Source: Crateriforma conspicua
Lineage (GTDB): Bacteria; Planctomycetota; Planctomycetia; Pirellulales; Pirellulaceae
Assembly: GCF_007752935.1 (NCBI RefSeq)
Contig: NZ_CP036319.1
Coordinates: forward strand, 3,286,001-3,350,000
Direction of reading: 5' to 3'
Length of the DNA: 64,000 nt
The position numbers and the translations under genes were made by a program. The notes under the pieces were generated by a model. It had not been told where the DNA came from, did not search any database, and saw nothing but the letters and a program-made list of their open reading frames with translations. This document shows positions 17,411-26,891 of this stretch, one piece after another; the first letter of the stretch is position 1, and every line of letters starts with the position of its first letter.

Positions 17411-19000
17411 CTATCGTTTTTCGCTGGGGTCGGGCACGTATCGGAATTGTCCCTGATTCTTCTTCGCGATCAAACGCATCCGCGTCTCGCCTTCACGATT
17501 GTGGTAACTGATCGTGTGAACGATGCTGATCGGGTTTGCGTCGCCGAACAAGTTTTCGACCCGGTTTTCTTCGTCCAACAGTTCGACGATCCCCTGCGGG
17601 AATTCACCGTCGGACAGCAAGAAGATCACGTCGGGTTTCAGCCCCAGTGCGAAACGCAGGGCGTCGTACGGGGCGCGGCCTTTGTCGATCTTGATCCGCA
17701 TCGCCCACTGACGCAGTTTCTCTTTGTTTTCCGGCGTCGCCAAGACACTACGTGGTTCGTCGCGGTTGGCGTCGGACAACCGCATGTAATCGCTTTCGGC
17801 GTCAAAGAAGACCACATAAAAACGCTGGTCGGCTCGCAGTGCCGCGATCGAACGCAACAATTCCAAACGTGCCGATGCGAACGCGTCGCCCATGCTGCCC
17901 GAACTGTCGACCAGATAAACAAAGTGATTGCCGCCGCCCTTGATGCCGCAGAATTCAATCTTCTCCATCGAATCACCGCCGGCCAACGACATCGCCGTCC
18001 CGCTGGACTGGCTCAGCGAACGTGCCGCCGGCGTCACCGCCACCGGTGCATCGGACGGGTCGGGCGAAAACGATGCCGCGTAGACTTCCCCCACGGGGCT
18101 CAGCTCATACTGCACATCGGTCGTCGACGGATCCTCCGGCTGGACTTCCGGTTCGTTCGTTTCGATCGACAGGGTTTCGATGGTCGGTTCGGGATTCGGA
18201 TCGCTGGGCGAACCCGTCATCGCGATCTGGTCTTTGGGCCGTGTCGCTTGCAGCGTCATCCAACCCAAGATCAACAACAACACCAAGTGCACACCGCCAC
18301 TGATCAGCCACGGCATCGGCCGCACACGGCGCCCCGCTTCGTCCTCCTCCGATTCCTCGGCATCGACCAAATCGGGGCCGTCGCCGTCTTGATCAGAATC
18401 ATTGGCCAATGCCAAATCGTGTTCCGCCGCGTCCAACGTCTGCTCGATCGACAACGCCGTCGCGTCCAGCCTGCTGAAATCGGGGGCCTCGGCATCGGGG
18501 CCCACCACATCGGACGACGCTGTGCGGGCGGTCACTTGGTCTGGCCCGTCGCCATCGGCGGCGGAATCGGGCGTTTCGGTCGGATCGACGGCGGAATCCG
18601 CGTCGCCGGAGCGATCGAAATGGGGGCGGCGAATCTCGTCGTGCGGCGAATCCCGTCGAACTTGCGGTTGGTCCAACAAAGCGGATCCAGCGGTCGGTTC
18701 GATCACCGCCTGGCCGATCGGCCCGCCCATCGAAACGGCTTGGGCCGCCGCGACGTCGTTCCAATCGGTAAAGCGTGGCGGATCGGCCACCGCCGTTGCC
18801 CCGCCGTCGGTTTCGTCCAGCTGACGCAACAGCGATTCCAACTGTTGTTCCTTGGCCCTCAGTTCGGCCAACGAACGCTGTTGGCGGACCCGACGTAGTT
18901 CACCTTCAATGGCCTTTCGTCGCTGAACCGGATCGTCGGGCCAGCCGTCGGTCGGGTCTTGATCGGCGGGATCAGGGGCTTGCGAATCGGTCAAAGTCAA
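17411..19000 (-). CDS. von Willebrand factor A domain membrane protein
   Basis: 529 residues. The N-terminal part has a coiled-coil-like, Gln/Glu/Arg-rich helix (residues about 25-62), then a long acidic disordered region. A single membrane helix lies in ISGGVHLVLLLILGWMTLQA (about residue 235), followed by a Pro/Glu-rich linker. The C-terminal vWA domain starts at HFVYLVDSSGSMGDAF, an intact MIDAS motif (DxSxS), with conserved FYVVFFDAES and VIFLLSDGEFP strands later. It likely exposes the vWA domain outside the cytoplasm to bind a protein partner through a divalent metal. The start is a TTG with GGGATGA just upstream. It is the first gene of a run vWA-PII-PSD1-DUF1501. Confidence 0.85.
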   Translation of the reverse strand: MTLTDSQAPDPADQDPTDGWPDDPVQRRKAIEGELRRVRQQRSLAELRAKEQQLESLLRQLDETDGGATAVADPPRFTDWNDVAAAQAVSMGGPIGQAVIEPTAGSALLDQPQVRRDSPHDEIRRPHFDRSGDADSAVDPTETPDSAADGDGPDQVTARTASSDVVGPDAEAPDFSRLDATALSIEQTLDAAEHDLALANDSDQDGDGPDLVDAEESEEDEAGRRVRPMPWLISGGVHLVLLLILGWMTLQATRPKDQIAMTGSPSDPNPEPTIETLSIETNEPEVQPEDPSTTDVQYELSPVGEVYAASFSPDPSDAPVAVTPAARSLSQSSGTAMSLAGGDSMEKIEFCGIKGGGNHFVYLVDSSGSMGDAFASARLELLRSIAALRADQRFYVVFFDAESDYMRLSDANRDEPRSVLATPENKEKLRQWAMRIKIDKGRAPYDALRFALGLKPDVIFLLSDGEFPQGIVELLDEENRVENLFGDANPISIVHTISYHNREGETRMRLIAKKNQGQFRYVPDPSEKR

Positions 19001-19226
19001 TCATCCCATCGGCAACTGGTGTACACCCGCCTATTCTGACAAGGTCCGTCCGGCTTGCAAATCCGGTCCGCCCTGCAATCCGGTTCTTCTTGTAGAACGA
19101 ATTTATCCACGACACAGACGGCGTTTAAGGCAATTCGCGTCGAAGCGATCCACGAACCGCCTTTGCCACGCTCGCCGGCTGCGACTCGTATCCCCCGTCA
19201 CTCAATCACCTTCATTTTGTCACCGG

Positions 19227-20561
19227 ATGACTCAGCCTCTGCCCGACACGCCCGGCTTTCAACAGGCGGCCGCGAAAGTCAAAACGTTTCCGACCAGCCC
19301 CGGCGTCTATTTGATGAAAGACTCCGCCGGGGTGGTGATCTATGTCGGCAAAGCAAAGAACCTGCGCAGCCGCGCGGGCAGCTATTTTTTGAAAGCCGCC
19401 GCCGAAGACATGCGGACCGCCGATTGGATCGGCGAAATCGCGGACATCGACTTCTTGGAAACCGACAGCGAAGTCGACGCGTTGTTGACCGAATCACGGC
19501 TGATCAAAGACATCCAGCCGCGGCACAACAAAGATCTGAAGGACGACAAGACGTTTCCGTACCTGATGATCACCACCCGCGAAGAATTCCCACGCGTGGA
19601 GGTCACCCGCGAACCCAAACAAAAAGGCGTCAAACTGTACGGCCCCTTCACCAGCGCCGGTGCATTGCGGGGGGCCATCCAAGTGATGCAGCGGATTTTT
19701 AAATTTCGCACTTGCAGTCTGGACATCAGCGAATCGGACGAACGTTGGAACTGGTTCCGACCGTGTTTGCTGGCCAGCATTCAACAGTGCACCGCGCCGT
19801 GCAATTTCCGCATCAGCAAGGAAGATTATCGACGCGACATCCGGCGGCTGCAAACCTTCCTGGAAGGCGGGCGAACGAAACTGTTGAAGGAAATGACCCA
19901 GGAGATGCAGTCGGCCAGCAAGAACCTGGACTTCGAACGAGCGGCCGTGTTACGGGATGAGATCCGGATGCTGGAGCGTCTGGACGAACGCGGCGAACTG
20001 GACACCCATGCCCAGCCGGAGGTCTTTTATATCGATCCGAAAAAGGGCCTGGCGGGATTGCGCAAAGTGTTGCACCTGAGCGAAACGCCGCGGGTGATCG
20101 AAGGCGTCGACATCGCGCACCTGGGTGGCGGCCAGACGGTTGCCAGTCTGGTGCAATTCATCGACGGTCTGCCTTTCAAACCTGGCTATCGACGCTTTCG
20201 CATCAAGGACGTTTCGGGGATCGATGACTTTCGCAGCATCTATGAAGTCGTTTCGCGACGTTTCCGCAAGCTCAGCAACGACGGCGAAACGTTCCCCGAC
20301 ATCCTGTTGATCGACGGCGGTAAAGGCCAATTGAACAGCGCGATGGCGGCGTTCCGTGACCAGGAAATCACTCCGCCCACGGTGATCAGTTTGGCCAAAC
20401 GCGACGAAGAAATCTTTCGACCGGGCGAAAGCGAACCGATCCGGCTTAGCAAAAGTGCCTTCGCCCTGCGGTTGTTGCAGTACGTCCGCGACGAATCGCA
20501 CCGCTTTGCCCAGCACTATCACCACATCCTGCGGTCCAAAGCCACGCTGGATGATCGCTAG
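19227..20561 (+). CDS. uvrC: excinuclease ABC subunit C, short form
   Basis: Nucleotide excision repair endonuclease that cuts on both sides of a lesion once UvrAB has marked it. Domains in order: GIY-YIG nuclease (SPGVYLMKDSAGVVIYVGKA, with EVDALLTESRLIKDIQPRHN), a Cys-containing CLLASIQQCTAPC segment, the UVR motif around LDFERAAVLRDEIRMLE, and the RNase H-like nuclease with EGVDIAH, LLIDGGKGQLN and DESHRFA giving the D-D-H set. At 444 residues it stops right after the RNase H domain and has no helix-hairpin-helix tail, unlike the roughly 600-residue E. coli enzyme. The gene is not interrupted, so the short form seems genuine. The 226 bp upstream carry no gene. Confidence 0.95.
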   Translation: MTQPLPDTPGFQQAAAKVKTFPTSPGVYLMKDSAGVVIYVGKAKNLRSRAGSYFLKAAAEDMRTADWIGEIADIDFLETDSEVDALLTESRLIKDIQPRHNKDLKDDKTFPYLMITTREEFPRVEVTREPKQKGVKLYGPFTSAGALRGAIQVMQRIFKFRTCSLDISESDERWNWFRPCLLASIQQCTAPCNFRISKEDYRRDIRRLQTFLEGGRTKLLKEMTQEMQSASKNLDFERAAVLRDEIRMLERLDERGELDTHAQPEVFYIDPKKGLAGLRKVLHLSETPRVIEGVDIAHLGGGQTVASLVQFIDGLPFKPGYRRFRIKDVSGIDDFRSIYEVVSRRFRKLSNDGETFPDILLIDGGKGQLNSAMAAFRDQEITPPTVISLAKRDEEIFRPGESEPIRLSKSAFALRLLQYVRDESHRFAQHYHHILRSKATLDDR

Positions 20562-20779
20562 GCCGATTTGTTTTCGTTCGCCTATTCCCAAAATCCGGCC
20601 AATCTGACATCGGCGACCGGACGACCTCAAAAATGGTCGCAGTCCTGCTCCGGCGCAACGACACGTCCCGACTTGATGCTAAACTGTGCCGTTTCACCAG
20701 CCAGCGCGGAACGCCTGTTTTCCAGGCTCGGCCGCGAATCAAACCTGCCTGCCCCCCTCTTTTTCCGGAGAAACCAGCC

Positions 20780-22150
20780 ATGTCCCGAGTCGCCATCCAC
20801 TCACGCCGTCGTTTCCTGCAAGCCATGGCGGCCACCGGCGCGGCCGGTGTTTCCCTGGCCGCATCGCCGCGATCGATGGCCGCGATCTCGCCGAACGAAC
20901 GCCCGGTCTTTGCAACGATCGGACTGCGCAATCAAGGGTGGACGATCACCAGCAAGTCGTTCAAGTACGCCGATTTTGCCGCGCTGGCCGACGTCGATGC
21001 GAATGTTCTGGGTGAGAACATCGAGAAGGTCAAAGAACGCCAGGGCACGGCTCCCGAAGGTTATGCGGATTACCGCAAGGTGCTGGAACGCAAAGACATC
21101 GACGCCGTCATGATCGCGACGCCCGATCACTGGCACACCAAGATCGCCGTCGAAGCCATGCTGGCGGGCAAAGACGTCTACTGCGAAAAACCCCTGACGC
21201 TGACGATCGATGAAGGCAAATTGATCGAAAAGATCGTCAAGCAAACCGGACAAGTGTTCCAAGTCGGAACAATGCAGCGGACCGAGAACCAGCAGCGTTT
21301 CCTGCAAGCCATCGCACTCATTCGCGAAGGCCGAATCGGCGAAATCAAGAAGGTCACTTGCGGAATCAACGGTGCCACTGGTTCCCCCGTGATTCCCGCC
21401 ATCGATGTTCCTGAAGGTCTCGATTGGGATTTCTGGCTCGGACCGGCACCTAAGGTTGCCTACCGTGCGTTGCCAGAAATGCGAAAAGGCTACGGCGGCG
21501 GTGTGCCTCTTTACACGAATTGCCACTACGCTTGGCGGAACTGGTACGAATACTCCGGTGGTCAAATGAACGACTGGGGTGCCCACCACGTCGACATCGC
21601 GACTTGGGCATTGGGAGCCGGCGATACCGGTCCGAACAAGATCACGCCTGTCAGCTATTCGTTGCCGGTGGACTATAAAGACGGATACCCAACCGTTGCC
21701 GACCAATACAACTCGCCGACGAAATTCGAGATTCACGCCAACATGCCGGGCGACATTCCGCTCGTCATCACGAGCGAAGGCGACAACGGCATTTTGTTTG
21801 AGGGCACCAAAGGTCGCTTCTTCGTCAACCGAGGAAAGATCGTGGGCAAACCTGTCGAGGATTTGGAATCGAACCCGCTTCCCGAAGGCGCGGTGGAAGA
21901 CGTCTACGGCGGCCCGGTGGCTGAGAACCATACGGACAACTTTGTCCAAGCCATGCGAAATCGCACCCAGCCGATCTCGGACGTTTGGTCGCACAACCGC
22001 ATGTTGGAAACCTGTCACTTGGCCAACATCGCGATCCGTTTGGGCCGTGAATTGAATTGGGATCCCGCCAAACGCGAAATCGTCGGCGATGAAGAAGCGA
22101 ACTCGTTCCTGTCGCGCGAAAGCCGCAAGGGCTACGAGATCGACATGTAG
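20780..22150 (+). CDS. Tat-exported Gfo/Idh/MocA family oxidoreductase
   Basis: 456 residues. A twin-arginine signal (SRRRFLQAMAATGAAGVSLA) indicates export of a folded, cofactor-loaded enzyme. The Rossmann part shows LADVDAN, a DAVMIATPDHWHTKIAVEAM strand-helix and CEKPLTLTIDEGKLI, the typical EKP motif with the catalytic Lys. The C-terminal domain has GGGVPLYTNCHYAWRNWYEY and MNDWGAHHVDIATWALG with the family's D-x3-H arrangement. Relatives act on sugars, inositols or glycosides. ATG 20780 has GGAG upstream and precedes the signal; earlier in-frame starts lack support. Exported Gfo/Idh/MocA proteins are greatly expanded in planctomycetes. It stands alone downstream of uvrC. Confidence 0.93.
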   Translation: MSRVAIHSRRRFLQAMAATGAAGVSLAASPRSMAAISPNERPVFATIGLRNQGWTITSKSFKYADFAALADVDANVLGENIEKVKERQGTAPEGYADYRKVLERKDIDAVMIATPDHWHTKIAVEAMLAGKDVYCEKPLTLTIDEGKLIEKIVKQTGQVFQVGTMQRTENQQRFLQAIALIREGRIGEIKKVTCGINGATGSPVIPAIDVPEGLDWDFWLGPAPKVAYRALPEMRKGYGGGVPLYTNCHYAWRNWYEYSGGQMNDWGAHHVDIATWALGAGDTGPNKITPVSYSLPVDYKDGYPTVADQYNSPTKFEIHANMPGDIPLVITSEGDNGILFEGTKGRFFVNRGKIVGKPVEDLESNPLPEGAVEDVYGGPVAENHTDNFVQAMRNRTQPISDVWSHNRMLETCHLANIAIRLGRELNWDPAKREIVGDEEANSFLSRESRKGYEIDM

Positions 22151-22168
22151 GTCTCGACTTGCACCTAC

Positions 22169-22187
22169 GGCCGATCAATGGTCGGCC
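22169..22187 (+). terminator. possible hairpin terminator downstream of the Gfo/Idh/MocA gene
   Basis: GGCCGA at 22169-22174 pairs with TCGGCC at 22182-22187 across a 7-nt loop, 18 bp after the stop codon. There is no clear T run after it, so the terminator role is tentative. Confidence 0.35.
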
Positions 22188-22263
22188 TATCTGTAACCCT
22201 CCGCCAAACTCGCTAGCATCGGGTGGCCTCGTCAAAAAGGTCACCCACCGCTAGCGTCATTTC

Positions 22264-22418
22264 GGCTCACAAAGTCGCCTTTCGCTCCGCGAAAGTAGCG
22301 TCCGCTCCCGGCCAACCAACCTGAGTCCGACACGCTATCGTCAGGTCTTGGTCACGAAAACGATCGCCCCGCGGCTCACAAAGTCGCCTTTCGCTCCGCG
22401 AAAGTAGCGTCCGCTCCC
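22264..22418. repeat. 46-bp intergenic direct repeat, two copies
   Basis: Identical 46-bp units at 22264-22309 and 22373-22418, separated by 63 bp. Each contains an inverted repeat CTTTCG-CTCCG-CGAAAG that can fold into a small hairpin. They lie in the gap between the oxidoreductase and VCBS genes, which are convergent. A related, degenerate string (CGCGAAAGTATCGC) appears after the sulfatase near 28557. Confidence 0.85.
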
Positions 22419-22438
22419 ACCTTAAAATCGCCCCAAAA

Positions 22439-23620
22439 TCAGGGTGTCTCGTTGAATAGGATGACGAGGTTCTTCGTTTGTCGTGCCGCAGCGACGATGT
22501 CGACTTTGCCGTCGTCGTTCATGTCGGCAACCTTCAGATCTTCGACGGCGATTTCCTCCGCGGTCAACCTCTGTTCGGTCCAATGCGATCTGTCTTCGGC
22601 TGCCGGAATGAACATCTTAATGCCGGGAATCCCCGTATCATTCATCGCTCGCCATCCCACGACGATTTGGTCGGAACCGACACCCAGGAAATCCGCACAG
22701 GCTAGTGCATGGCCGTCTTTCAGTGCCTGATCCAGAACGGCCTGTCGTTGCCACAGACCGCCGTCGTTTGATTGCACGTAGACCGCGCTGGTCGAACCAT
22801 GTTTCGGTTCAATCGTCACGATGAATCGTTTTCCGTTGGGCAGTCGTCCGTCGCGGATTTCACCGGCGAAGTCCTCGGTCAATTGACGCGGGGTCCAGCC
22901 ATCGTTGCCGCGGTCGAAGTGCCACACACCTTCCTTTGCCGCTACGATCAACTCTTCTTCGGGATCGTCGTCCCAATTGACGCGGTGAAAGTTGTGGGAA
23001 AGGTGCAACGATTCACTGACGACCGAGTAATTCCATGGTTCGCGTGGATCCTGCGGCATCGTGTATTCCAAGATCCGCAGGGCGGGGCCGTCACCGTCAA
23101 CGCTTCCCTTGCCGCGTAACGGTTTGACGATCAGACGGTACTGATCGGTCCCGGTTCGAACCCAGTGCATGCGATGCGTGCTGGGGTCATGATGCAAGCG
23201 AACCGGTTCCCAAAGCTGCGTGCGATCCTGAGGCGGAACCAGGTAGAAAACCGCGCCATCCTTCACACTCTCGCGATAGTTCCACTGGCCTCCGATCGCA
23301 ATTTCACAGCGTCCGTCGCCATCGATGTCTCGAGCCGTGACGCAGACGTTGTCACGTTTGGTCAGGTCTTCCGCGATCACATGCTTCGTCCACGACGGGC
23401 TTTCGTACCACTGGATCGTCCGTTTGTCGGCCAGCACGATGTCGCGTTTGCCGTCGCCGTTGACATCTTCCAATTGCACGCCATAACCGATCTGAATCTG
23501 ATCAATCGTTTGGACGGACCACTGAAACCGGGGCGTCGTTTCGTCGCCGAATGTAAGAGTCGATTGACAGATTACCAGGAGGCTGGCCACGCAAAGCTGC
23601 GTCGTGATTCGATTCAACAT
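22439..23620 (-). CDS. secreted VCBS/FG-GAP repeat protein
   Basis: About 393 residues with a signal peptide (LCVASLLVICQSTLTFG). The body contains several calcium-binding-like beta-propeller blades with D-x-N/D-G-D cores: LEDVNGDGKRDIVLAD, ARDIDGDGRCEIAIGG, VNWDDDPEEELIVAA and ADMNDDGKVDIVAAA. These form the integrin-like propeller seen in secreted planctomycete proteins. No catalytic residues are recognisable. ATG 23620 is chosen since it begins directly before the signal peptide; the frame is open to 23665. Convergent with the Gfo/Idh/MocA gene. Likely extracellular, with a binding or structural role that I cannot name. Confidence 0.85.
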   Translation of the reverse strand: MLNRITTQLCVASLLVICQSTLTFGDETTPRFQWSVQTIDQIQIGYGVQLEDVNGDGKRDIVLADKRTIQWYESPSWTKHVIAEDLTKRDNVCVTARDIDGDGRCEIAIGGQWNYRESVKDGAVFYLVPPQDRTQLWEPVRLHHDPSTHRMHWVRTGTDQYRLIVKPLRGKGSVDGDGPALRILEYTMPQDPREPWNYSVVSESLHLSHNFHRVNWDDDPEEELIVAAKEGVWHFDRGNDGWTPRQLTEDFAGEIRDGRLPNGKRFIVTIEPKHGSTSAVYVQSNDGGLWQRQAVLDQALKDGHALACADFLGVGSDQIVVGWRAMNDTGIPGIKMFIPAAEDRSHWTEQRLTAEEIAVEDLKVADMNDDGKVDIVAAARQTKNLVILFNETP

Positions 23621-23810
23621 GCTTCTGCATTCGTCCGGAAAAAGGGATGGGCACCTGGCATGCACCGTTGACTGTTTCCGGTTGCCGTCGGCCCTGCGCC
23701 GCGGACCATCACCGCGTTATCGAACCGCTTCGTCAAACCATCACGCGGCGATTCGATAAGCGACGAATCGTCATGCGAAGCATAACCGACCCGCGATCGG
23801 CCGGTCGGAC

Positions 23811-24026
23811 CTACAGGCGGCAGTCGGTGGATTTCGAGTCTCCGGCGGCCATGACTCGTTCGATCTCATCGACCGACATGCCACGCTGGATCATCGACTC
23901 CTTCAGCCGACAAGTTTCCTGGTGTTTTGCCCAATCGCCCCACGTCTTGGCCAGGATCGGGATTCCCACGGCGCAGACGATCGCGACGATCGGAATGGAG
24001 AATGGGCTGGTGAAAAAATCCGACAT
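23811..24026 (-). CDS. small single-helix membrane protein
   Basis: 71 residues. A membrane helix near the N-terminus (SIPIVAIVCAVGIPILAKTW) is followed by a cytoplasmic helical tail with KESMIQRGMSVDEIERVMAAG. The tail resembles short planctomycete and proteobacterial proteins that carry the MI-x-RGMS-x-EEI pattern. Function is unknown. It lies alone between the VCBS and GH3 genes, all on the minus strand. The 143 bp between it and the GH3 gene and the 145 bp to the VCBS gene show nothing further. Confidence 0.7.
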   Translation of the reverse strand: MSDFFTSPFSIPIVAIVCAVGIPILAKTWGDWAKHQETCRLKESMIQRGMSVDEIERVMAAGDSKSTDCRL

Positions 24027-24169
24027 GGTCTCTCCCGTGATGAAGCTCGGTTACGGCTGGTCGATTCGCTGGCCGCAGCCGATTCTTGGCAACCGACCGC
24101 GGAAAAAGCATCGGCGGCGTCTTGTGGTGACGACCGCCCGCGCACATCGCCTGGTGTTGCTCCCTGAAT

Positions 24170-26650
24170 CTACTGCAAATCGATGTCGGAGACGCTGATT
24201 TGCAGACTGCCATCGGTGGCGATTTCAATCCCCGAGCAACCGGAAAGGGCGGCGTCGGAATTGGAAAACGACGTCAGCGGAACCGTCAGACTCACCCATT
24301 GTCCCTGGCCGGCGGCTGCGATCCGGTCTGTGATCGACACTGTGGCGGATGAATCGCTCGCCGACAGACGCAGCGTCACGTCTTCGCTGGCCGGTTGGTC
24401 GACACGCAACCGAATCCGAATCGACTTTTGATCCGACGCCAATTCCACGGGCGTTGGCGACGTGAAGGCGAAAGCGGCTGGCCGTGCCCCGTTCCAACGA
24501 ACGACTCGGATGTCTTCCTGCGCCTTCTCGTCGGCGGAATAGATTTGCAAGGTCCCATCGGTCGTTGCGGCTCGGGTGGCACGAACGGCCACGGTCTCGT
24601 CGTCCGCCGCCAGCGTCATCTGCCACGGTGCAACCGCGCGACCGGACTGGAAAAACCGTGACCGGCCGGCCAAGTTTTGGGCGTCGTAAGATTCGGCCAA
24701 TTCGCCAACGGTGACCTGATCACCGTAAGTCAAACCGTATCCATAAGCGAACAACGGATCATAGTTTTCATCGCCAACATTCAGCGGCGTTTGGTCTGGA
24801 GTCCGCGGCCATGAATAGGGCAGCTTGCCTTGGAAGTCATACTGCGGCGTGCCATCGGTCTTCGCCAGCAAAACGTCGGCGACGCCCACGCCCTCCGAAC
24901 CAGGCAGCCAAGCGGCCACAAACGCATCGGTCGCATTGATTTCTGCGTTCACCCACAGCGGTCGTCCCGACAAGAATACACCGACCGTCGGGATACCCTG
25001 ATCGTGGTACTGCTGAAGCAATTGCAGATCGGAGCGGTCTTCTGGCTTGTACGCCAGTGTTTCCACGTCGCCTTGAAATTCCGCATACGGGTCTTCGCCA
25101 AAGACGACCAGAACCGCGTCGGGTTTGATCCCGGGGGCCGCTTCGGACGCAAGGATGGCGTCACCACCCGCTGCATTCATCTGAGCTTTCAACCCGTCGT
25201 AGATCGACGTGCCGCCGGGAAAATCATCGTTGCTGTTGCCCGTGCCCTGCCAAGACAACGACCAACCCCCGCACTGTTTTCCGATGTTGTCCGCTCCGTC
25301 GCCGGCGACCAGGATCGTGGACGACGGTGATAGCGGCAGCGTTTGTTTGTTGTTCTTCAACATGACCAACGACTGGCGGACGGCACGGCGTGCGACGTCA
25401 CGATGCTCGGGAGTTCCAAGCTGGTCAAAGTCGCCAGCGAACGGGCGTGTCGACGGCAAACCTGCATCGAACAGCTTGGCCCGCAACTTGACCCGCAAGA
25501 TCCGCCGGACTGCATCGTCCAGTCGTGCCATGTCGACTTCGCCCGCTTCGGCGTGTTGCATCAGACTGTCAAACATTCCTTTCCAACTGTCCGGTGCCAT
25601 GAACATGTCCAGGCCGGCGTTCAAAACCGGCAACGCGTCGGTGACGGTACAGCCCGGGACTTGGCCGTGTGCGTTCCAGTCGCCGACGATGAATCCGTCA
25701 AACCCCATGCGGCCTTTCAAAACATCCGTCAACAGGCCGCGATGACCGTGAATCTTTTTGCCTTGCCAACTGGAAAACGAAGCCATCACGCACTGGACGC
25801 CGGCGTTGATCGCCACCGGGTAACCCGCAGCCTGCAAATCACGCAGGTCTTCCTCAGACATCTGATTGTCGCCTTGGTCTTTCCCGCCGAATGTGCCACC
25901 GTCTCCGACAAAGTGTTTGGCCGTGGCGATCACGTGGGCGCCGGTCAAAAAGTCGTCCTGTCCGGCGACGCCTTGAATACCTTCAATCAATTCTCCGGTG
26001 TAACTGGCGGTCACCGCGGGATCTTCGGAATAACCTTCATAGGTTCGTCCCCAACGGTCGTCTCGCACCACCGCAATCGTCGGCGCAAAAGTCCACTCTT
26101 GGCCGGTGACGCGAATCTCCTTGGCCGTCACGGCGCCGATCTCGCGCAGCAACTTGGGATTGCGTGTCGCGCCCAGTCCGATGTTGTGGGGAAAGAAAGT
26201 TGCACCGACAATGTTGTTGTGACCGTGAACGGCGTCGGTACCCCACATCAACGGAATGTACGGACCACCCTGCAGATCACACTGTCGGCTGGCCTGGTAA
26301 AACGCGTCGGCCAGATCTAACCACGCCTGTGCATCGGCACGGTTGTCGCCGCCGGGGGCTGAGTTACCGCCATTCAATACGGACCCCAGCGGATAGGTTT
26401 TCAGGTCGTCGGGTTGAATCGAACCGATGTCCGCCTGAATGACTTGGCCGACCTTTTGTCGCAGCGTCATCTGGCTGATCAGTTTCGTGATCCGCGATTC
26501 AATCTTCGGGTCCAAGCCCACGGGGCTTTCTGATTCTGGCCAAATCTGTGGATGAACCTCGCCATCGTTTTGTGACGATGCGACGCCGCCGAGCGCAACG
26601 AACCAGACGAGTGAAAACAGAGCAAGTCGAGACTGAAACATGGATTTCAC
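24170..26650 (-). CDS. glycoside hydrolase family 3, exo-beta-glucosidase-like
   Basis: 826 residues with a signal peptide (ALFSLVWFVALGGVASS). The GH3 N-terminal TIM barrel runs from SQMTLRQKVGQVIQADIGSI through PYIPLMWGTDAVHGHNNI, EWTFAPTIAVVRDDRWGRTYEGYSED split over adjacent strands, and HFVGDGGT. The nucleophile Asp is in GFIVGDWNAHG. The C-terminal alpha/beta sandwich has LVVFGEDPYAEFQGD and FLSGRPLWVNAEI. A further roughly 180-residue beta domain at the end resembles the carbohydrate-binding module of marine exo-1,3/1,4-beta-glucanases such as ExoP. Predicted to remove glucose from beta-glucans in the periplasm or outside the cell. It is divergent from the sulfatase gene across 241 bp. 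Confidence 0.93.
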   Translation of the reverse strand: MKSMFQSRLALFSLVWFVALGGVASSQNDGEVHPQIWPESESPVGLDPKIESRITKLISQMTLRQKVGQVIQADIGSIQPDDLKTYPLGSVLNGGNSAPGGDNRADAQAWLDLADAFYQASRQCDLQGGPYIPLMWGTDAVHGHNNIVGATFFPHNIGLGATRNPKLLREIGAVTAKEIRVTGQEWTFAPTIAVVRDDRWGRTYEGYSEDPAVTASYTGELIEGIQGVAGQDDFLTGAHVIATAKHFVGDGGTFGGKDQGDNQMSEEDLRDLQAAGYPVAINAGVQCVMASFSSWQGKKIHGHRGLLTDVLKGRMGFDGFIVGDWNAHGQVPGCTVTDALPVLNAGLDMFMAPDSWKGMFDSLMQHAEAGEVDMARLDDAVRRILRVKLRAKLFDAGLPSTRPFAGDFDQLGTPEHRDVARRAVRQSLVMLKNNKQTLPLSPSSTILVAGDGADNIGKQCGGWSLSWQGTGNSNDDFPGGTSIYDGLKAQMNAAGGDAILASEAAPGIKPDAVLVVFGEDPYAEFQGDVETLAYKPEDRSDLQLLQQYHDQGIPTVGVFLSGRPLWVNAEINATDAFVAAWLPGSEGVGVADVLLAKTDGTPQYDFQGKLPYSWPRTPDQTPLNVGDENYDPLFAYGYGLTYGDQVTVGELAESYDAQNLAGRSRFFQSGRAVAPWQMTLAADDETVAVRATRAATTDGTLQIYSADEKAQEDIRVVRWNGARPAAFAFTSPTPVELASDQKSIRIRLRVDQPASEDVTLRLSASDSSATVSITDRIAAAGQGQWVSLTVPLTSFSNSDAALSGCSGIEIATDGSLQISVSDIDLQ

Positions 26651-26891
26651 GGAGAGACAGAAAAGGTGGATTCAGAAGCCGCCGTCATTCTAAGCACCTC
26701 CGCCCCGGCCCGCGCGGCGATGCTACGTTTTGCCCCATCTTACCAACAAAGGGGACGGGGGTCCTTTTTGCTGTGCGGCGGCGAATCGTCCGAACGGGGC
26801 CCAGCCGAATTGACATTCGGGACCCGGCGCGGCAGGCTGCCCGGCGGCTTTTCTGGCATACTTTTCTCTTTTTCGCAGCTTTTGGGACACC

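Noticed and set aside
17447-18898. 483-residue plus-strand frame antisense to the vWA gene
   Set aside because: Arg/His-rich composition typical of a high-GC antisense frame; the opposite strand encodes a vWA domain with intact MIDAS and a membrane helix.
20801-22018. 405-residue minus-strand frame opposite the Gfo/Idh/MocA gene
   Set aside because: Composition is that of an antisense shadow; the plus strand has the Tat signal and the EKP motif.
22200-22420. Possible CRISPR array from repeated units
   Set aside because: Only two copies, 63-bp gap, internal hairpin and no cas genes; a dispersed intergenic repeat fits better.
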